From contig CAJFCJ010000013.1 of NCBI GenBank assembly GCA_904063045.1, positions 912,156-976,155 of the forward strand: a stretch of 64,000 nucleotides of DNA, written 5' to 3'. Position numbers and translations under genes: made by a program. Source of the DNA: Dimorphilus gyrociliatus (lineage: Eukaryota; Annelida; Polychaeta; Dinophilidae). This document shows positions 1 through 12,062 of this stretch, piece after piece. The first letter of the stretch is position 1. Each line of letters begins with the position of its first letter. The notes beneath the pieces are model-generated. The model did not search any database. It saw only the letters and a list, made by a program, of their open reading frames with translations, and was not told where the DNA came from.

Positions 1-144
1 CATCAAACTTTCCCTGTAAATAAGCAACTTTATATTGGCCATTTACTTTTTTTTTATAACATTTTATCCCTCCCCTCCCCCCTCACCTATTTAAATTATT
101 TGCATTTATTGTACCTTGTTGTTTTACACCTGCTTTCTTTTCAG

Positions 145-199
145 CTCATACGAGAGGTTGATTGAAAGGAAAACAAAAGACATCTTCAAATATTTATAA
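145..199 (+). CDS. possible 3' terminal exon of an upstream gene (partial)
   Basis: A long pyrimidine tract ending in CAG at 142-144 is followed by a short open frame that stops with TAA at 197-199 and reads roughly SYERLIERKTKDIFKYL. An AATAAA-like signal follows near 228. This is what a last coding exon plus poly(A) site looks like, but the rest of the gene is outside the window and nothing identifies the product. It could equally be a chance acceptor. Confidence 0.3.
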
Positions 200-1557
200 A
201 TCTTTTCCTGTCAAAAAGAAAAAAAAGAATAAAATTTGTATTGTAGATGGCGATAGGACTTGTCTTTAGTGTTTTATTAAGAGAGAAAAGCCTTTAGGTA
301 TTCTAGACGGGTATAAAATTGAAAAAAAGAACTTGAATCGTTTTTCAAGGGCCATCCATCAAAAAAAGAGTCTGTAGTTCCAAACGAACATCTTGAATGA
401 ATGAATAGACTCTAGTCTATTTAGTGACCGGTGTCACAAAGGACACGTGAGAAAGGTCAAGTTAGTTAAATAACGAAAATCTGAAGAATCGTCTATATTA
501 GCGGGAGGAAATAGAATGGGAAAGGAGAGAAATTTCAGTTCAATTATTGAAGTTCAATAGAAATTATATAATAAGTAATTAGGGAGATAGTGGCTATTCA
601 CTAAAAATTTACTACTTTAATAAGGTATGAGACCCCCTAGATAGAGAGAATTACGTAATAGAAGAATGATCTACTTCGTAGTATATCTCTCAGCTGGCGT
701 GCATTTGAACAGAATTCAGAAAGAAATAGCATATGAATAAAAGCAAAGCCCATTATAAACAACATTTGCCAGGGTCTTTACCGACTTCCTGCTAATACAA
801 TCCAGTAAGAAAGCTTCTAGCAGAATACAATCGAAACCTTTTTTATGAACGTTCCAAAATTGGGTGTACAAATTGTAGACCAAATATTCTTTATGAATAC
901 CTTATAAAGTTCCTCTAGTCTCTTTTTTATATATTAATAGATATATTGTATATAGAGGGGAAGGGTTGGAGAATGAGATGACGGATTGAAAAAAATATTT
1001 GGTATAGGGGATAGTTTGGAAAAATCAATGTAATCTGGCGCAAAAAATAATTCAAATGTCCAATAGCCGCGATTCTTACTATAATACGAAATCGATTCCG
1101 AAACGTTAATCAAAGCGCACGAAAACGGTCAATTAATAGGGATTAGGCCGTAGAAGAAAAAAAAAGGGCTTTTCGAAATCAATACGCCATACTCCAAAGG
1201 GTTCCTTTCTTTCCTTCTCTCCCGCCTTCGAATAGCACAGTTTTGAACATAGGACGACGAAAGAAAGTCAGCTAGCCCGTAAAATTCGTAAATAATACAA
1301 CGATAGCCCATAAGCGCAGGTGCTGTATATTTTGGAGTGGTTAATGTGTACGCTCTTGAACACTTCAAAAGATTCCGACTGAACCGATAGACGGCGTTGT
1401 TAAAAATAAATTTCGTCGGTCCGCTATTCTTGTTTTCATATATCGACCAGATTGAACGCGGCCGTCGCACAGACAAGTGGCGAAATTGTACGCTGACCGT
1501 TCAGGTGTCCTATTCACCTGGTCTTATAGGCGTTCTCTATTGAAAGGATTACGAAAG
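200..1557. other. intergenic / RASSF upstream region
   Basis: No convincing exon is seen. It contains a poly(A)-like signal near 228 and, near 245, an AGATGGCGA that is a near match to the motif discussed under CTCF-like sites. The open frames on either strand here lack an ATG or family resemblance. The promoter and 5' UTR of the RASSF gene must lie in this stretch. Confidence 0.5.
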
Positions 1558-2460
1558 ATGGAGGATGATAGTAGTAGATTATGCGTTCGGATAGGAAACG
1601 CAGATAAATGGATAACTGGCTTAACGAAGAGAACGACATGTGATGACGTTATATACGCTCTGTTGAAACATACGAAGAAGGACGGCGATGATTTATGGTC
1701 CTATTCAATGTTTGAAAGGTGGAGGGGAGTTGAGAGACAATTGAGTGGTAGAACAAAAGTTTTAAAGGTATGGAGAGCTTGGGGCGATCAGAGGCATTCA
1801 GTGAAATTATACGTTAGAAAGAGGAGTTCATATAGTAGTTCAAAACGTCATAAACGACGGCAACCACTTCAAGTTCATAGAGTTGTTGGCCGCATAATAG
1901 AACAAGAGAAGCAAATACAAGATCAAATGGAGCGTTTGGAACGTCTCGACAATCAAATAGATAAATACGAGACGAGATCTCATCTGAAAAGAATGCAAGA
2001 AGACGGTAACAACTACGTTCAAAACTCGTATTGGAGATCTTCGTCGTCGTCCTCTGACGAACGTGGCGATTGCCTCTTTCCCTGTATAAAGTCGGCCGAT
2101 TTACAAGCCTACGAACGAATGTGTGACAGTTTAATAAAATTACAAAAGCGAATCGATAATGAACAATCAAAATTTGAAAATTTGGCCACCAGCGTCCTAA
2201 ACGAAAACCTGCATTATCAATTAGAAAAATGTTGTAGTTTGAATAGTGAGCAAGCACGTCAATTAGAAGATGTCGAATCGAATTTATCTTTTTATTCTGA
2301 AGAGTTAAGTAGGAAAAAGAGTTTCTTAAGAATTTTAGAAGAAGAATTGAACCGAGATAACAAATCAGCAGATAACGATTCAGATACAGGCTTAAGCTCT
2401 TTACATAGCGACGCCGAAACGACCCCAAATATTCGCCCCCTCTTAGAGACGCTTGTCTGA
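1558..2460 (+). CDS. N-terminal RASSF protein (RASSF9/10-like)
   Basis: A 300-residue protein in one uninterrupted exon. Residues about 6-92 form a Ras-association (ubiquitin-like) domain with the signature of the N-terminal RASSF group: KWITGLTKRTTCDDVIYALL, then FERWRGVERQL and VLKVWRAWG. Residues about 105-280 are heptad-rich coiled coil with a serine-rich linker in the middle. There is no SARAH domain, which fits RASSF7-10 rather than RASSF1-6. Known members are scaffold proteins at membranes, centrosomes or junctions that bind small GTPases or kinases. The open frame extends 27 codons upstream to a GTG, but the first ATG, just before the conserved domain, is the sensible start. Being intronless is unusual among its intron-rich neighbours, though vertebrate RASSF10 also has a largely single-exon coding region. 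Assignment to the group is firm; 9 versus 10 is not resolved. Confidence 0.85.
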   Translation: MEDDSSRLCVRIGNADKWITGLTKRTTCDDVIYALLKHTKKDGDDLWSYSMFERWRGVERQLSGRTKVLKVWRAWGDQRHSVKLYVRKRSSYSSSKRHKRRQPLQVHRVVGRIIEQEKQIQDQMERLERLDNQIDKYETRSHLKRMQEDGNNYVQNSYWRSSSSSSDERGDCLFPCIKSADLQAYERMCDSLIKLQKRIDNEQSKFENLATSVLNENLHYQLEKCCSLNSEQARQLEDVESNLSFYSEELSRKKSFLRILEEELNRDNKSADNDSDTGLSSLHSDAETTPNIRPLLETLV

Positions 2461-2831
2461 ATAGTATTGTTGTACTATATAATAAGTTCACTACCTCAAG
2501 TCTCTTTTATACAAGAATTTACGGTATATGGTGCTATAATAGGGTACATGTTAGTGGGTATTTTTCTTCTTTTTTTAGTTAAATACGCGATAAATGTGAT
2601 CATGCATAATCAGCATAATAGAATATAAATACACCTGTTTTACATAAACGAAATAGTAGTTTATATTATCGTTGGCTGATTGAAACGTGCCGATTTCAAT
2701 ACTTTTTTTTTTTACACGATAAACGGCATAGAATATTTTATAAAAAAAGAAAAAGAAAGACAGAATAAAATAAAGAAAAACAATATTTACAAAAGACCGC
2801 CATTACCGTTAATATTTGGGGTTAAAATATA
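2461..2831. other. convergent 3' intergenic gap
   Basis: The short gap between the stop of the RASSF gene and the stop of SFSWAP on the other strand. It is AT-rich with AATAAA-type signals near 2765 and homopolymer runs. No gene is seen. Confidence 0.6.
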
Positions 2832-5734
2832 TTAAGAGTCAGATAGTGAGGAGGATGAATCTGATAGTTCTGACCTTGGCGTTGTTCGGGTAAGCGCACG
2901 AACTTTCGAGACGAAGTCCTAAAAGGGAATAAGTAAAGTACGTTTATCTCTCTTGTACGTGTCACGTCACGATATATAACAACTTACGGGCGACCGCGAA
3001 CTTGGGCGTTTTGTATGCCTTTGCCTGCTATAACTTGATCTGTATGAATGTAATGAATCAATTTATAAGAAAGCTTTTATAATAGTTGCGTGTCACCTCA
3101 GTTTTATACCTTTTGTATTTTTTGTCGTCGCTGCATTGGTCGAGTTCCAATAACGGACTGAATTGTTAATGCGATAAATAAACCTTAATTAACTATTTAA
3201 AGTTTATTCAAAAGCTTACCTAGATTTCCGTTTCACTATGGACGAAGACGGCGAACCAATACCTTCTATTGGTTTATCATCGTCATCTTTTGTAACCTGT
3301 AATGCTCCCGATTTGACCATTGTTGCAAACAATGCTGCTTTCTTCTTTCTTTCGGCTTGTACTAGTTTTTCTTTATTTTTTTCAGCAACCTTTATCAAAT
3401 TATAAGTAAACATTTGATAAAAATATTAATAAACATTGGCAATAAAAAATTTAACAAGCTCAATTCTCTTACTCGTTTTTCTTTTACCTTTTCTCTTGCT
3501 ACCTGCATTAATTTAGCCGCAACCTTCTCTCTCGCCAATTGCAAATGTGCGTTTCTCTTGGCTACTTCCGGATCGATAGTTACTGGAGGTGGCGGCGGAG
3601 GAGGAGGTGGTGGAGGTGGCACGGGTTGTTTATCCTCCTCAGTTTTCTTAATTGAAAAACTAACAGCTTGCGGCGGAGCTAAATAGTAAATTGATCAGAA
3701 TTATTACATAAAGTTAAATTGCCTTAAGGCGCCTATTTTATCCTTACTGTAAACAGTAGGCGGTGCTTCGGTTTCGATAGCGTTTAACTGCGCTTCGTAA
3801 CCTTTGGGATCTTTGCCCTGTTGCTGTTGAAAAGAAGATAACATTTTATAAAAATATATCAATTTTTTAAGCATTGATCCTTATTATAAATAATATACTA
3901 CTACTATACTACTATTATAAAGCATAAAAGAAAGAGTGAATTAATTTCCTTACCGTTAAATGCCATTCTCTTTTGAAAATAAAATACGAGTGGTGAGGAT
4001 GATTGGTTGTCAAGAAACTAAATTTTTCCTCTTTTTTTCGGCGAACATTTATTTCAAAATGTGGACCATTCTTTGCAACATATTCAGCCATTTTATCTAT
4101 AACCACTTGGACATTTGGTGGAGGTAATTTCAAGTCAGTTGTCTCACGTTGAGGGTTTGGTCCAGTAATTGGATTCGGTGAATTATTTTGTGAACGAACT
4201 GCTTCGGACGACTTTTGTCTGTGGAATAAAAAGAAAAGAACAAAATAAGCAAGATTTTAACAAACGAATCCATCGATTAGATATATATACATATATATAT
4301 ATATATATATTATATGAGGATTGTCAAGCATCAGTAAAAACATCTATATTTTTCAATATACTCATTCCTGAAAATTTGTTACTAGTACATATTATACGTA
4401 TAAAATTACTAATTTCAAACCTGTGATATTAAAAACCTTTTTACACGTACGTAAAATTTCGATCAGACCGAGATGACCGTCGTTAATGACTTTCGTAGCT
4501 GAGCAGCTATACATTTCATCAGAATAGATTGTCAAGTTAAATGTTAAATGTCAACGAACAATCTCCAAAACTTCCCAAAAAGTAACACTTACTCTTCATA
4601 ATTTTCTATTTGGTCGTCTCTTTTCTCCAGGTTTTTACCCAACGAATTCAGTAGCTTCGCGTATGGTGTATCGTTTATATTTAGGGCAGGTAAGTTCTTT
4701 CTTATCACTGATAGGATATTATCTTCCACTTTCGGTTTCGTCTTTGGAGCGAGAGAAGGATGCAGGTAGCAGTCGTCGTCATCGTCATCGTTCGATTCTT
4801 CACCGTCACTTTGCTTTTTTGCCTTTTTAATTGGTGGGAAATAACGACCAGACTTCATGGTTCTAATTAAAATTTGATAATAAGGAAATAAAGCATTTGC
4901 TGATTCAAGAAATTCAAATTCAGGTTTATTCTTTTGTTTGGTTCTTATCATTATTTCCATTTGGGGGCCGTGTTCTGCCACAAATTGGGCAGTTTTTTCA
5001 ATAATGATATGTTCTTTTAATTTTCGAGGCTATAAATAGAAAATTGTTTTATTAAAGGTTTCCCTTCAACGCGATAAAATTGCACTAACAAGAGTTGTTG
5101 TTGAGGGAAAATCCATTTGTGGGGCGGGAACAAAATCTTCGTCCTCCTCTTCAGCAGCTTTAGCTTCATCATCATTTTCTTTTATCTGATCTGGACTTTT
5201 ATAAGTAAAACCAACAGCAGCATATGTTTGGCCTTCGTCATTTAGACGTTTTTGCTTTTCCTCTGAAAAAAAAAGCCATTCGTCATCTTCTTTTCTCACT
5301 AAACGGATCATTTGTAATACCTTCCTGAATTTCTTGCTCATTGACGTCAACGTGCAGTTCTAGAAATCTTTCCCGTTCGCATTGCTCCTCAATGTTTCGT
5401 TCTTCCTGCGTTAAGGTTAAGTCCTTAGTAATCTTATCAGCGTCATAATCGCATAAATCCATTAAATATCCTCTTCCATCGTGCCTAAAGGTCCGGGTAA
5501 AGCGTGATTACTCTTTATAAAAGTCATCTAATAACAGATTTACCTATCTATTAAGAGTGTTTCATCCCCGTTCCAAGGAACTAGAAAATGTCCGGCTTCT
5601 ATCATTTGTGCTTTCTCGTCGTCTCGAAACATTTTACACTGATATCCAAATACAAATAAATCTTCATATTTTTCCTTCTCTTCTTGAAGTTTTTCTGCAT
5701 TCTTTTGTAAATTTCTTAGTTTTCCAGCTGCCAT
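2832..5734 (-). CDS. SFSWAP: SFSWAP, splicing regulator (suppressor-of-white-apricot)
   Basis: Eleven exons on the minus strand join in frame; the first are 5734-5544, 5484-5321, 5262-5090, 5029-4593, 4218-3954 and 3823-3748. In order they encode the conserved N-terminal DRY_EERY domain ([20 protein letters not shown], then [16 protein letters not shown]), a first SURP module ([15 protein letters not shown]), an acidic stretch, a second SURP ([15 protein letters not shown]), a run of about 12 prolines, a basic helix and a short RS-type tail (SSRSP). The last exon reads [11 protein letters not shown] and ends with an acidic serine-rich tail. The protein is a nuclear regulator of alternative splicing. 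The Drosophila orthologue represses splicing of its own early introns; here intron 2 is only about 58 nt, so the same logic is possible but untested. The RS region is much shorter than in vertebrates. Exon 8 onward is slightly less certain than the SURP part. Confidence 0.9.
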
Positions 5735-5900
5735 AAAATAGACGTTTTTTTCTTGTTTTGAACGCCAAGTTTATATGTGTACCGACATGGTAGGTTAATA
5801 GACTGGTGTCTTTTCCTTCAATAAAATTGTATAAGAATATCTACGCCATATGTGCAAAATCAATTATGGAACACCGAACCACATCTAACGTCAAAGTAAT

Positions 5901-5910
5901 AGTGCCATCT
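5901..5910 (-). promoter_or_regulatory. CTCF-core-like site
   Basis: Minus strand reads AGATGGCACT, a full match to AGRKGGCRSY, in the SFSWAP upstream region. Protein binding is inferred from the motif only. Confidence 0.3.
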
Positions 5911-6560
5911 TTATGAGGATTCTAGAATTTAAAATGTAATCATTTTAAAGTAATTAAGAAAAGAGGCCATTATAGAATAAGACGACAATCTCTTTATACG
6001 CGAAATCCTTATATGAAACCGTGAATAGATAAAAGTTTATTCCCTTAATACTTCAAAGCAGATTTTTCTCAATGAAAAACAAATATATTTAGAGTACAAC
6101 TGAAAAAACAACAACATCAAAACATAACAGTTTAAAATTGTTCAATGATTATGTCTGCTTTTTAAGAATCTATTTTTCGTCATAGCGTCGTAAAGAAATG
6201 ATAATCGATTTACCTTTGCAAAAGATATCTATTTCGTTATTTCTGTTTATGTAACGCTCATTAATTTAGTTGAGCGAACCTTTGAATAACGGACTAATTT
6301 GCTAAAGGAGATTTAATCACGTATTATTTACTATATAAAGTGAAGTTTATTAAGTGGATATTATTACCATTAGCTTAAATGTGGTATTTATAGAAATTAA
6401 TTTCGAATTAATAACTTTTAATCTTAACTACTTTTTTTTATTTTCATATAAAAAAGCTTCTAAATAACTATAAAGTAATAAAACGAGGACGATTTCACAA
6501 TGGTTCTACGAGTTTTAAGCATTTTTATTGAATAATTAATTTGTATATACAGGTATGCGA

Positions 6561-6570
6561 AGCGCCATCT
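6561..6570 (-). promoter_or_regulatory. CTCF-core-like site
   Basis: Minus strand reads AGATGGCGCT with CAGGT immediately 5', giving a partial match to the longer vertebrate CTCF core as well. Confidence 0.35.
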
Positions 6571-7226
6571 ACCTGACAGATTATAATATACCGGATCGAT
6601 GATGATTGAATATCTTTAAAGCGTCTGCTCAGCTTGAATTGTGAGATGAAATAGATAAATTGATAATAAGAAGTAAGTATCTAACCGTTGATATTTCGCT
6701 TTAGGATAGTCTAGTGTAAATAATTGTATTCAAATCACAAACCAAACAGCATATATCCCACGAGACGGCGTTCATTAATTGCTTTGTATTAAACGCACAT
6801 AGAGAATTGATAAAGTGTACTGTTCGCTTTGTTAATATATAATAAAGAAAGTATAAAGACGTATTTGTAGATGGCTATAGCTATCTATGTAACGGTGTAA
6901 TAGGAAGTTTCATTTTTAGTCATGCATCTGAAATTGCAAAATTAAGCCTATATTGTAATATTGCTCTTTATATATTTTCTCTCTGTTTTTTTTTTTTACT
7001 TTTTAGATAAGATACAACATTAGCGTTTGGCAGGTGAGATTATTTCAATATATCTAAATATTTACTAAAATTGAACTATATTCTGTTTTCCTTTTGATTT
7101 GAATGAACTTAACAATAGTTAAATTCTTCTTTCATCTTGCATATAGGCCTACAGATACGTACGTGTATAGATTACATTGCCCCTGATTAGTATTGATTTT
7201 AAATACAGATTCAGCTAAAACCGAAC

Positions 7227-10200
7227 ATGAACATCGAACAATTGTTAACTTGCAACGAAACACAGTTTATTAAAATGATTAATAACGTTGAACAGCAAGT
7301 AAGCTTTTATTGAAGTTTTTATTGTATTTTTTTAATACATAGTTTGAACTTTTAAAACAATCTTTTTTATATAGTTTTGCTTGTTTATGTGCATGCTTGT
7401 AATATTCGTGTGTATGTGTGTATGTTTTATACATATATTTATGCTTATCTTCTTTTCATTGTCCTACAATTCTACCGCCTCCTTCTCATTCCTATCTACA
7501 TTTATTACTGCTATCTACTTTGCATCTGTATTTTATACAACTGTACTACTCATTTTGTCATCAAAAAATATTTTATAGAAAATGATGCCGATAGTAGAAT
7601 TGTTCCAAGAAGAAATGGAAAAGCAACAGAATCTATTTGATATTTTGGAAGAGGAATTGCAGGCATGCTGCAATGATGAGGAAAAAGAAAAGATTAGAGA
7701 TAAAATGAATGAATGTCAAGATCGTTTAACCGTACTTATCAAAAGGAATTTAAGATGCTTGAACATGGTATGTACAAATAAGAAAGAATGTGAAAGAGTA
7801 AAATCATCTTTCTATTTCTCTTAATAATCTTTTCAAAAAAAAAAGAAACAAAAAAGTATAAATAATATTTTTCTTCATTGTAGTTGTAAATATACGCAAT
7901 AAGCGTATATATTTATATGACTATAATTCTAAAGAACGGACGCCATCTTTATTTTTTGTTCTTTTTTTTTATGGTTAGATTTTTTTTTTATATATTTATT
8001 ACTCACTCTTTTATTCCAATTGTTGTCTATAGGAAGAAAATGGTTTTAAGAGTAAAGACCATAAACACGAAAATAATGGAACTAGTCATACAAATAATTC
8101 TAATATAGAGGCAAAAAAAAAATATAAAGTTCACCTACCTGGTAAAGATAAATTTTGTTTTGTTTCGTTTAATTTGTTTAATTGATTTTAATTTTATAAA
8201 CATAGACAAACATTTGTAAATTTGTATGTTTATAAACAATTTATTGAATATTAACAGATGGATTAACGAAACCTTCAATATTGAAAGATATTTATTTTTC
8301 TCGTTCGGAAAATGATGAATTAGTTGAGGAGAGAATCACTTTAAAAAATTGGAATCCAGTTTGTTTATTATTTTCTTTTTTCAAATAGAAATAATTCAAA
8401 GGATAATAATGCTTGCGATACTATATATTTTTTTTTCCTTTCAATTTATAAACAGGTACTGTTACTGAAGGATTTATATAAGATTGAATTGAAAAAAGAT
8501 GTAAGCTTCTCTGTTCTCTTCTTTTATTATGTTTCTTTTTCTTCTTCTTCTTCTTCTTGTGTTCACTATTAATAATAAATAATAATAATAATAATAACAT
8601 ACGTCCGCAGGAAATTTTCAACGATTCAGATGAAAAAATTGAAAAATTTGAAGGATGGATTGAGAAATTGCCAATTAATTTTATAAAACCGACTAAATTA
8701 AAAAAATGGTGTAAACGTTTTATTACTATTGACGAAGGACAATTACAGTACTACGAGGTTTTTATTATTATATAAATTAATTATCTTTTTTTTTGTTCAT
8801 TTACTATTCTTTGTCTTCTTCTTCTTCCTTTTCTTCTTCTAGCCTGGAGAAGAGATTTTAGAAGTAAGTTTATATTTATTTTCATATTGAAATGTCAACT
8901 AATAAAAAGAGTATTTTATGAAAATTTTCTTTTAGACGAAATATTCGAGAATGTCGCCTAATGAAACGTTCTTAATAGTTGGCGGTTCAATAGATGAGTT
9001 AGGAGATTTTCAATTGGGATTAAACGACAATGTAAATGAATAATTGTACAACTGATTTAATTGATATGAATATTTGTAATTTGTATCTTCCTATTTTCAT
9101 AAATTAGAGGGGACGATATCTTGTTTTGAAATGTTCTGATGAAAAAGATTATGAAAATTGGAGGAGGAATATCATGTCACATAGATCTTACGTTCCGCCC
9201 TCTTCGGCCGTTCGACCGTATTTAGACATGCCGTGTACACCGGATAAGGTATAATATAAATTAATCTGAGGAAATTTTTTTTTTATTATTAAAAGCTTAA
9301 ATATTTACAGAAAGTTTTAATAGTTGATATTGGCAGTTGTTCAATTCGAGCTGGTCGTCTAAAAACTGACCGTACGTTTATAAATAACTTAATAGATACT
9401 TTTTTTTTTATCTATTATATACTGTATATATCATATAACATCCATAATATACTGTATATAAATATACAGTATATATGTTTTTTTGTTTTTGCAGTGTTTT
9501 TAATTATCTTTCTCTTTTTAGCAACGTTGCCAGAATTATTTATACCTTGCGTTGCTGCTTGCAATCGAGATAATAAAAAAACTGTTTATGGGTTTGATGC
9601 TTTTAAGCCTGAAGTTCGAGCCAATTCGGATTTCGTGCAACCAATTAAATTATCAAGGACCGTTGATAAGGTTAGAATAAATATAACTAATATAGTGACC
9701 TTTTTTTATAAAAAAAATCCTTTTTATATATCTAATATCTTCGCCTTTTCCTTTTCACTATCTATTAATTTTACTTTCTTCTTCTTTTTCTCTCTAATAT
9801 AGTATACATTCGATTTGGATGTTCTACTTCCTCTTTTGGATTATATTTGCGATCAATTGAAAATCATATCGGCTGAATACTGGGTTAGTTAGTTTTACTA
9901 ATAATACTATATATTACTGTATATTAATATATAATATAATTAGATTTTTTCAAGTGTTAAATTTATTATTCTAAAATACAGCTGTTGCTTAGTCTACCGT
10001 CAACGTCAAACAATCAAGTTTTAGAGAAATTTATCGATTACGTATTAACTAAAATGAAGATGAAAGGGATTAATATTTGTAATGAGTCGATGCTTTGTCT
10101 TTATGCTCACGATTCACATACGGGAATAGTGTTAGATTGTGGTGATCGTATTCAAATAGCTCCGTTTACCGATGGTTAATTTAACATATTATTACCGTTA

Positions 10201-11294
10201 TGGCTACATTAGCCAAAAACGCCTTTTAATATTTTCATTCTCCATTTTATATCGTTTTCTCCATTAAAACAGGCTATATTGTAGAAGAAGCTATAAGGAG
10301 ATTACCTTATGGAGGTCAGGCCGTAGCGCAATCTTTAAATGCGGACCTCACGCAATCCGAAAATTCTTATAGATTGTTTACTCCCGTTGAATATAATATT
10401 GTCAGATATGTTATGGAAAGAAGTTGCTACATTTCAAAAAATTATAAAGAAGAAACTCTGAAATTAAAAAACAATCCCGATAGTATAAAAATAAATTTAA
10501 ATTTGGAAAAGTTTAATGTGACTTCCGGAGCTTGCCAGTAAGTTACATCGCCTTAATTAGCCTTCAGATTAACAAAAGCAGAAAAAAAATCAACTTAAAA
10601 ACGACCTTGCCATTAACTCTCCAACAAATATCTTATAACCTTGTAAATTGACAAATTTCGTTTTATATTCTTTCCCCTTAACGAGTTCACTTGTCTACAC
10701 TAAACGAAGGAGATAAGGAAAAACTACTATGGTTTTTAGGTGAATGATATAATCGTTTTTTTTTACATAGGACAATTTGCCATGATATTGGACGTTTTAG
10801 AGCACCTGAAGGCTTATTTAATACGGAATTATGGGGTCTAGATGTTCCATCTCTACATAAACTTATCAAAGAATCTGTTTCAAAGTGTCCTTTGGATATA
10901 AGAAGGCGCATGTGGCAGTTAGTTTCTTATTGTCATTCTATATCGATTTTTTGTGATACCGTTCTATTTTTTCATTTTTATAGAAGTATCTTTTTGAATG
11001 GTGGATTAACTACTATGCCAGGTTTTGTAGAACGTCTTCAAGCAGAACTTTGCAAGATCGTCCCGCCGTCTGTTGCCGTTCAAGTAAGAACTAAATATAT
11101 ACAGTAGCTAGTTTGTATGTTTGTATTTTTTTTATTATTCATTGTAGATTCACGCATCACCTAACCGCTATCATACATCATATATTGGTGCATGTATTCT
11201 TGCCTCTTTAGTCGCCTTCCAGTCAGCCGGTATATCTCAGGAAGAGTGGAGAAAAAATAGAGCTACCAGCCTCAAAAAAGTTACTAAGTTTTAA
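7227..11294 (+). CDS. PH domain fused to an actin-related domain
   Basis: Seventeen exons, all with consistent phases, give a 687-residue protein. Exons are 7227-7298, 7579-7767, 8033-8141, 8258-8358, 8456-8500, 8611-8757, 8843-8863, 8936-9031, 9108-9248, 9311-9371, 9522-9670, 9803-9883, 9982-10174, 10273-10537, 10771-10917, 10984-11083 and 11148-11294. Residues 1-170 are charged and partly coiled coil. About 200-295 look like a pleckstrin-homology domain: KKWCKRFITIDEGQLQYYE at the start and a C-terminal helix with the usual Trp (DYENWRRNI). About 308-687 are actin-fold: phosphate loop 1 (VLIVDIGSCSIRAG), phosphate loop 2 (GIVLDCGDRIQIAPFTDGY), the adenosine loop (NGGLTTMPGFVERL) and a C-terminal SYIGACILASL. 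The residue aligned with the actin catalytic Gln137 reads Glu, so hydrolysis may differ. One exon (8843-8863) is only 21 nt. I know no named ARP class with an N-terminal PH domain. Likely role: a phosphoinositide-directed actin-related protein (inference). Confidence 0.85.
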
Positions 11295-12062
11295 TTGATT
11301 ACTTATATTTGGTCTCTTTGTTGGAAATAAAATAACTTAAGAAGTTTTCATAAACAGTTTATAAAAAATAAATATATTTGAATTCACTTATATTTGATTC
11401 AATCCTTTTGTAATCAATGATAATTAAGAGTTTTCTTTCAGTTTGTTAGAAAAGAATAATAAATTTTGTATTAATTAATTCGAAAGTCAATTTATATTTA
11501 ATTAAAGAACCAAGAAAGAAGATCAGGAATAGTATCATTTAATTAAAATTTTGCACTCCCAGAGTAGGAATAAATACTTTATCTATAAACGGATTATGTG
11601 TTTTTTTTCAGTTGGCATTATTGCTCGTAAACAAATACATGCACAAGGATAGCTCATAAATAATTTATAACGTTTACTTTTCCCATTTTCTATGAAGAGA
11701 TGACAGACTATATACTTACAGAGCAATAGGCTTATCTTCCATATCATTTTATCCGTACTTTAATTGGTCTTATCTTCCTATTCCATTATCAAATTGTTTC
11801 CATGTGTATAAATATATACACAGCGATAATGTTTTCCCTCCTCCTAAAAGGAAATTGCCCGAAAGAGATAATAATTATAACAGCAAAAAGGAAAGAAATA
11901 CTATATAAAGAAGATAATAAAATAATTAAATAACATCTATTTATTAGTAAATTCCAGTTGAAATTTTGGAACCATACCATAAAATTTTCAAATTCATAAA
12001 CAAAGAACAAACAAGAAGGGAAGAAGTAAACGTTCTAGTTTAAATCTTGTAAAATACACGGG
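11295..12062. other. convergent 3' intergenic gap
   Basis: Lies between the PH-actin stop and the SMPD4 stop. AATAAA signals occur near 11327 and 11370. The open frame at 11789-12010 on the minus strand lacks splice support and resemblance to any family. No gene is seen. Confidence 0.55.

Larger units (their letters stand above)
5735..7226. other. intergenic: SFSWAP / PH-actin promoter region
   Basis: No coding exon recognised. It is the head-to-head promoter region of SFSWAP and the PH-actin gene. Two perfect matches to AGRKGGCRSY lie on the minus strand (5901-5910 and 6561-6570). Candidate 5' UTR splicing of the downstream gene is visible: a GTGAG donor at 7034 and a CAG acceptor just before 7209. 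Confidence 0.5.

Noticed and set aside
1129..1476. 115-residue minus-strand frame upstream of RASSF
   Set aside because: No ATG-supported conserved domain; composition like flanking non-coding DNA.
1814..2491. 225-residue open frame on the minus strand over the RASSF gene
   Set aside because: Antisense shadow of a conserved coding exon; no family resemblance or splice logic.
3414..3686. Plus-strand frame with a glycine run
   Set aside because: It is the antisense of the SFSWAP polyproline exon.
8421..8621. Lysine-run minus-strand frame
   Set aside because: Translation of a TTC/AAT repeat inside introns of the PH-actin gene.
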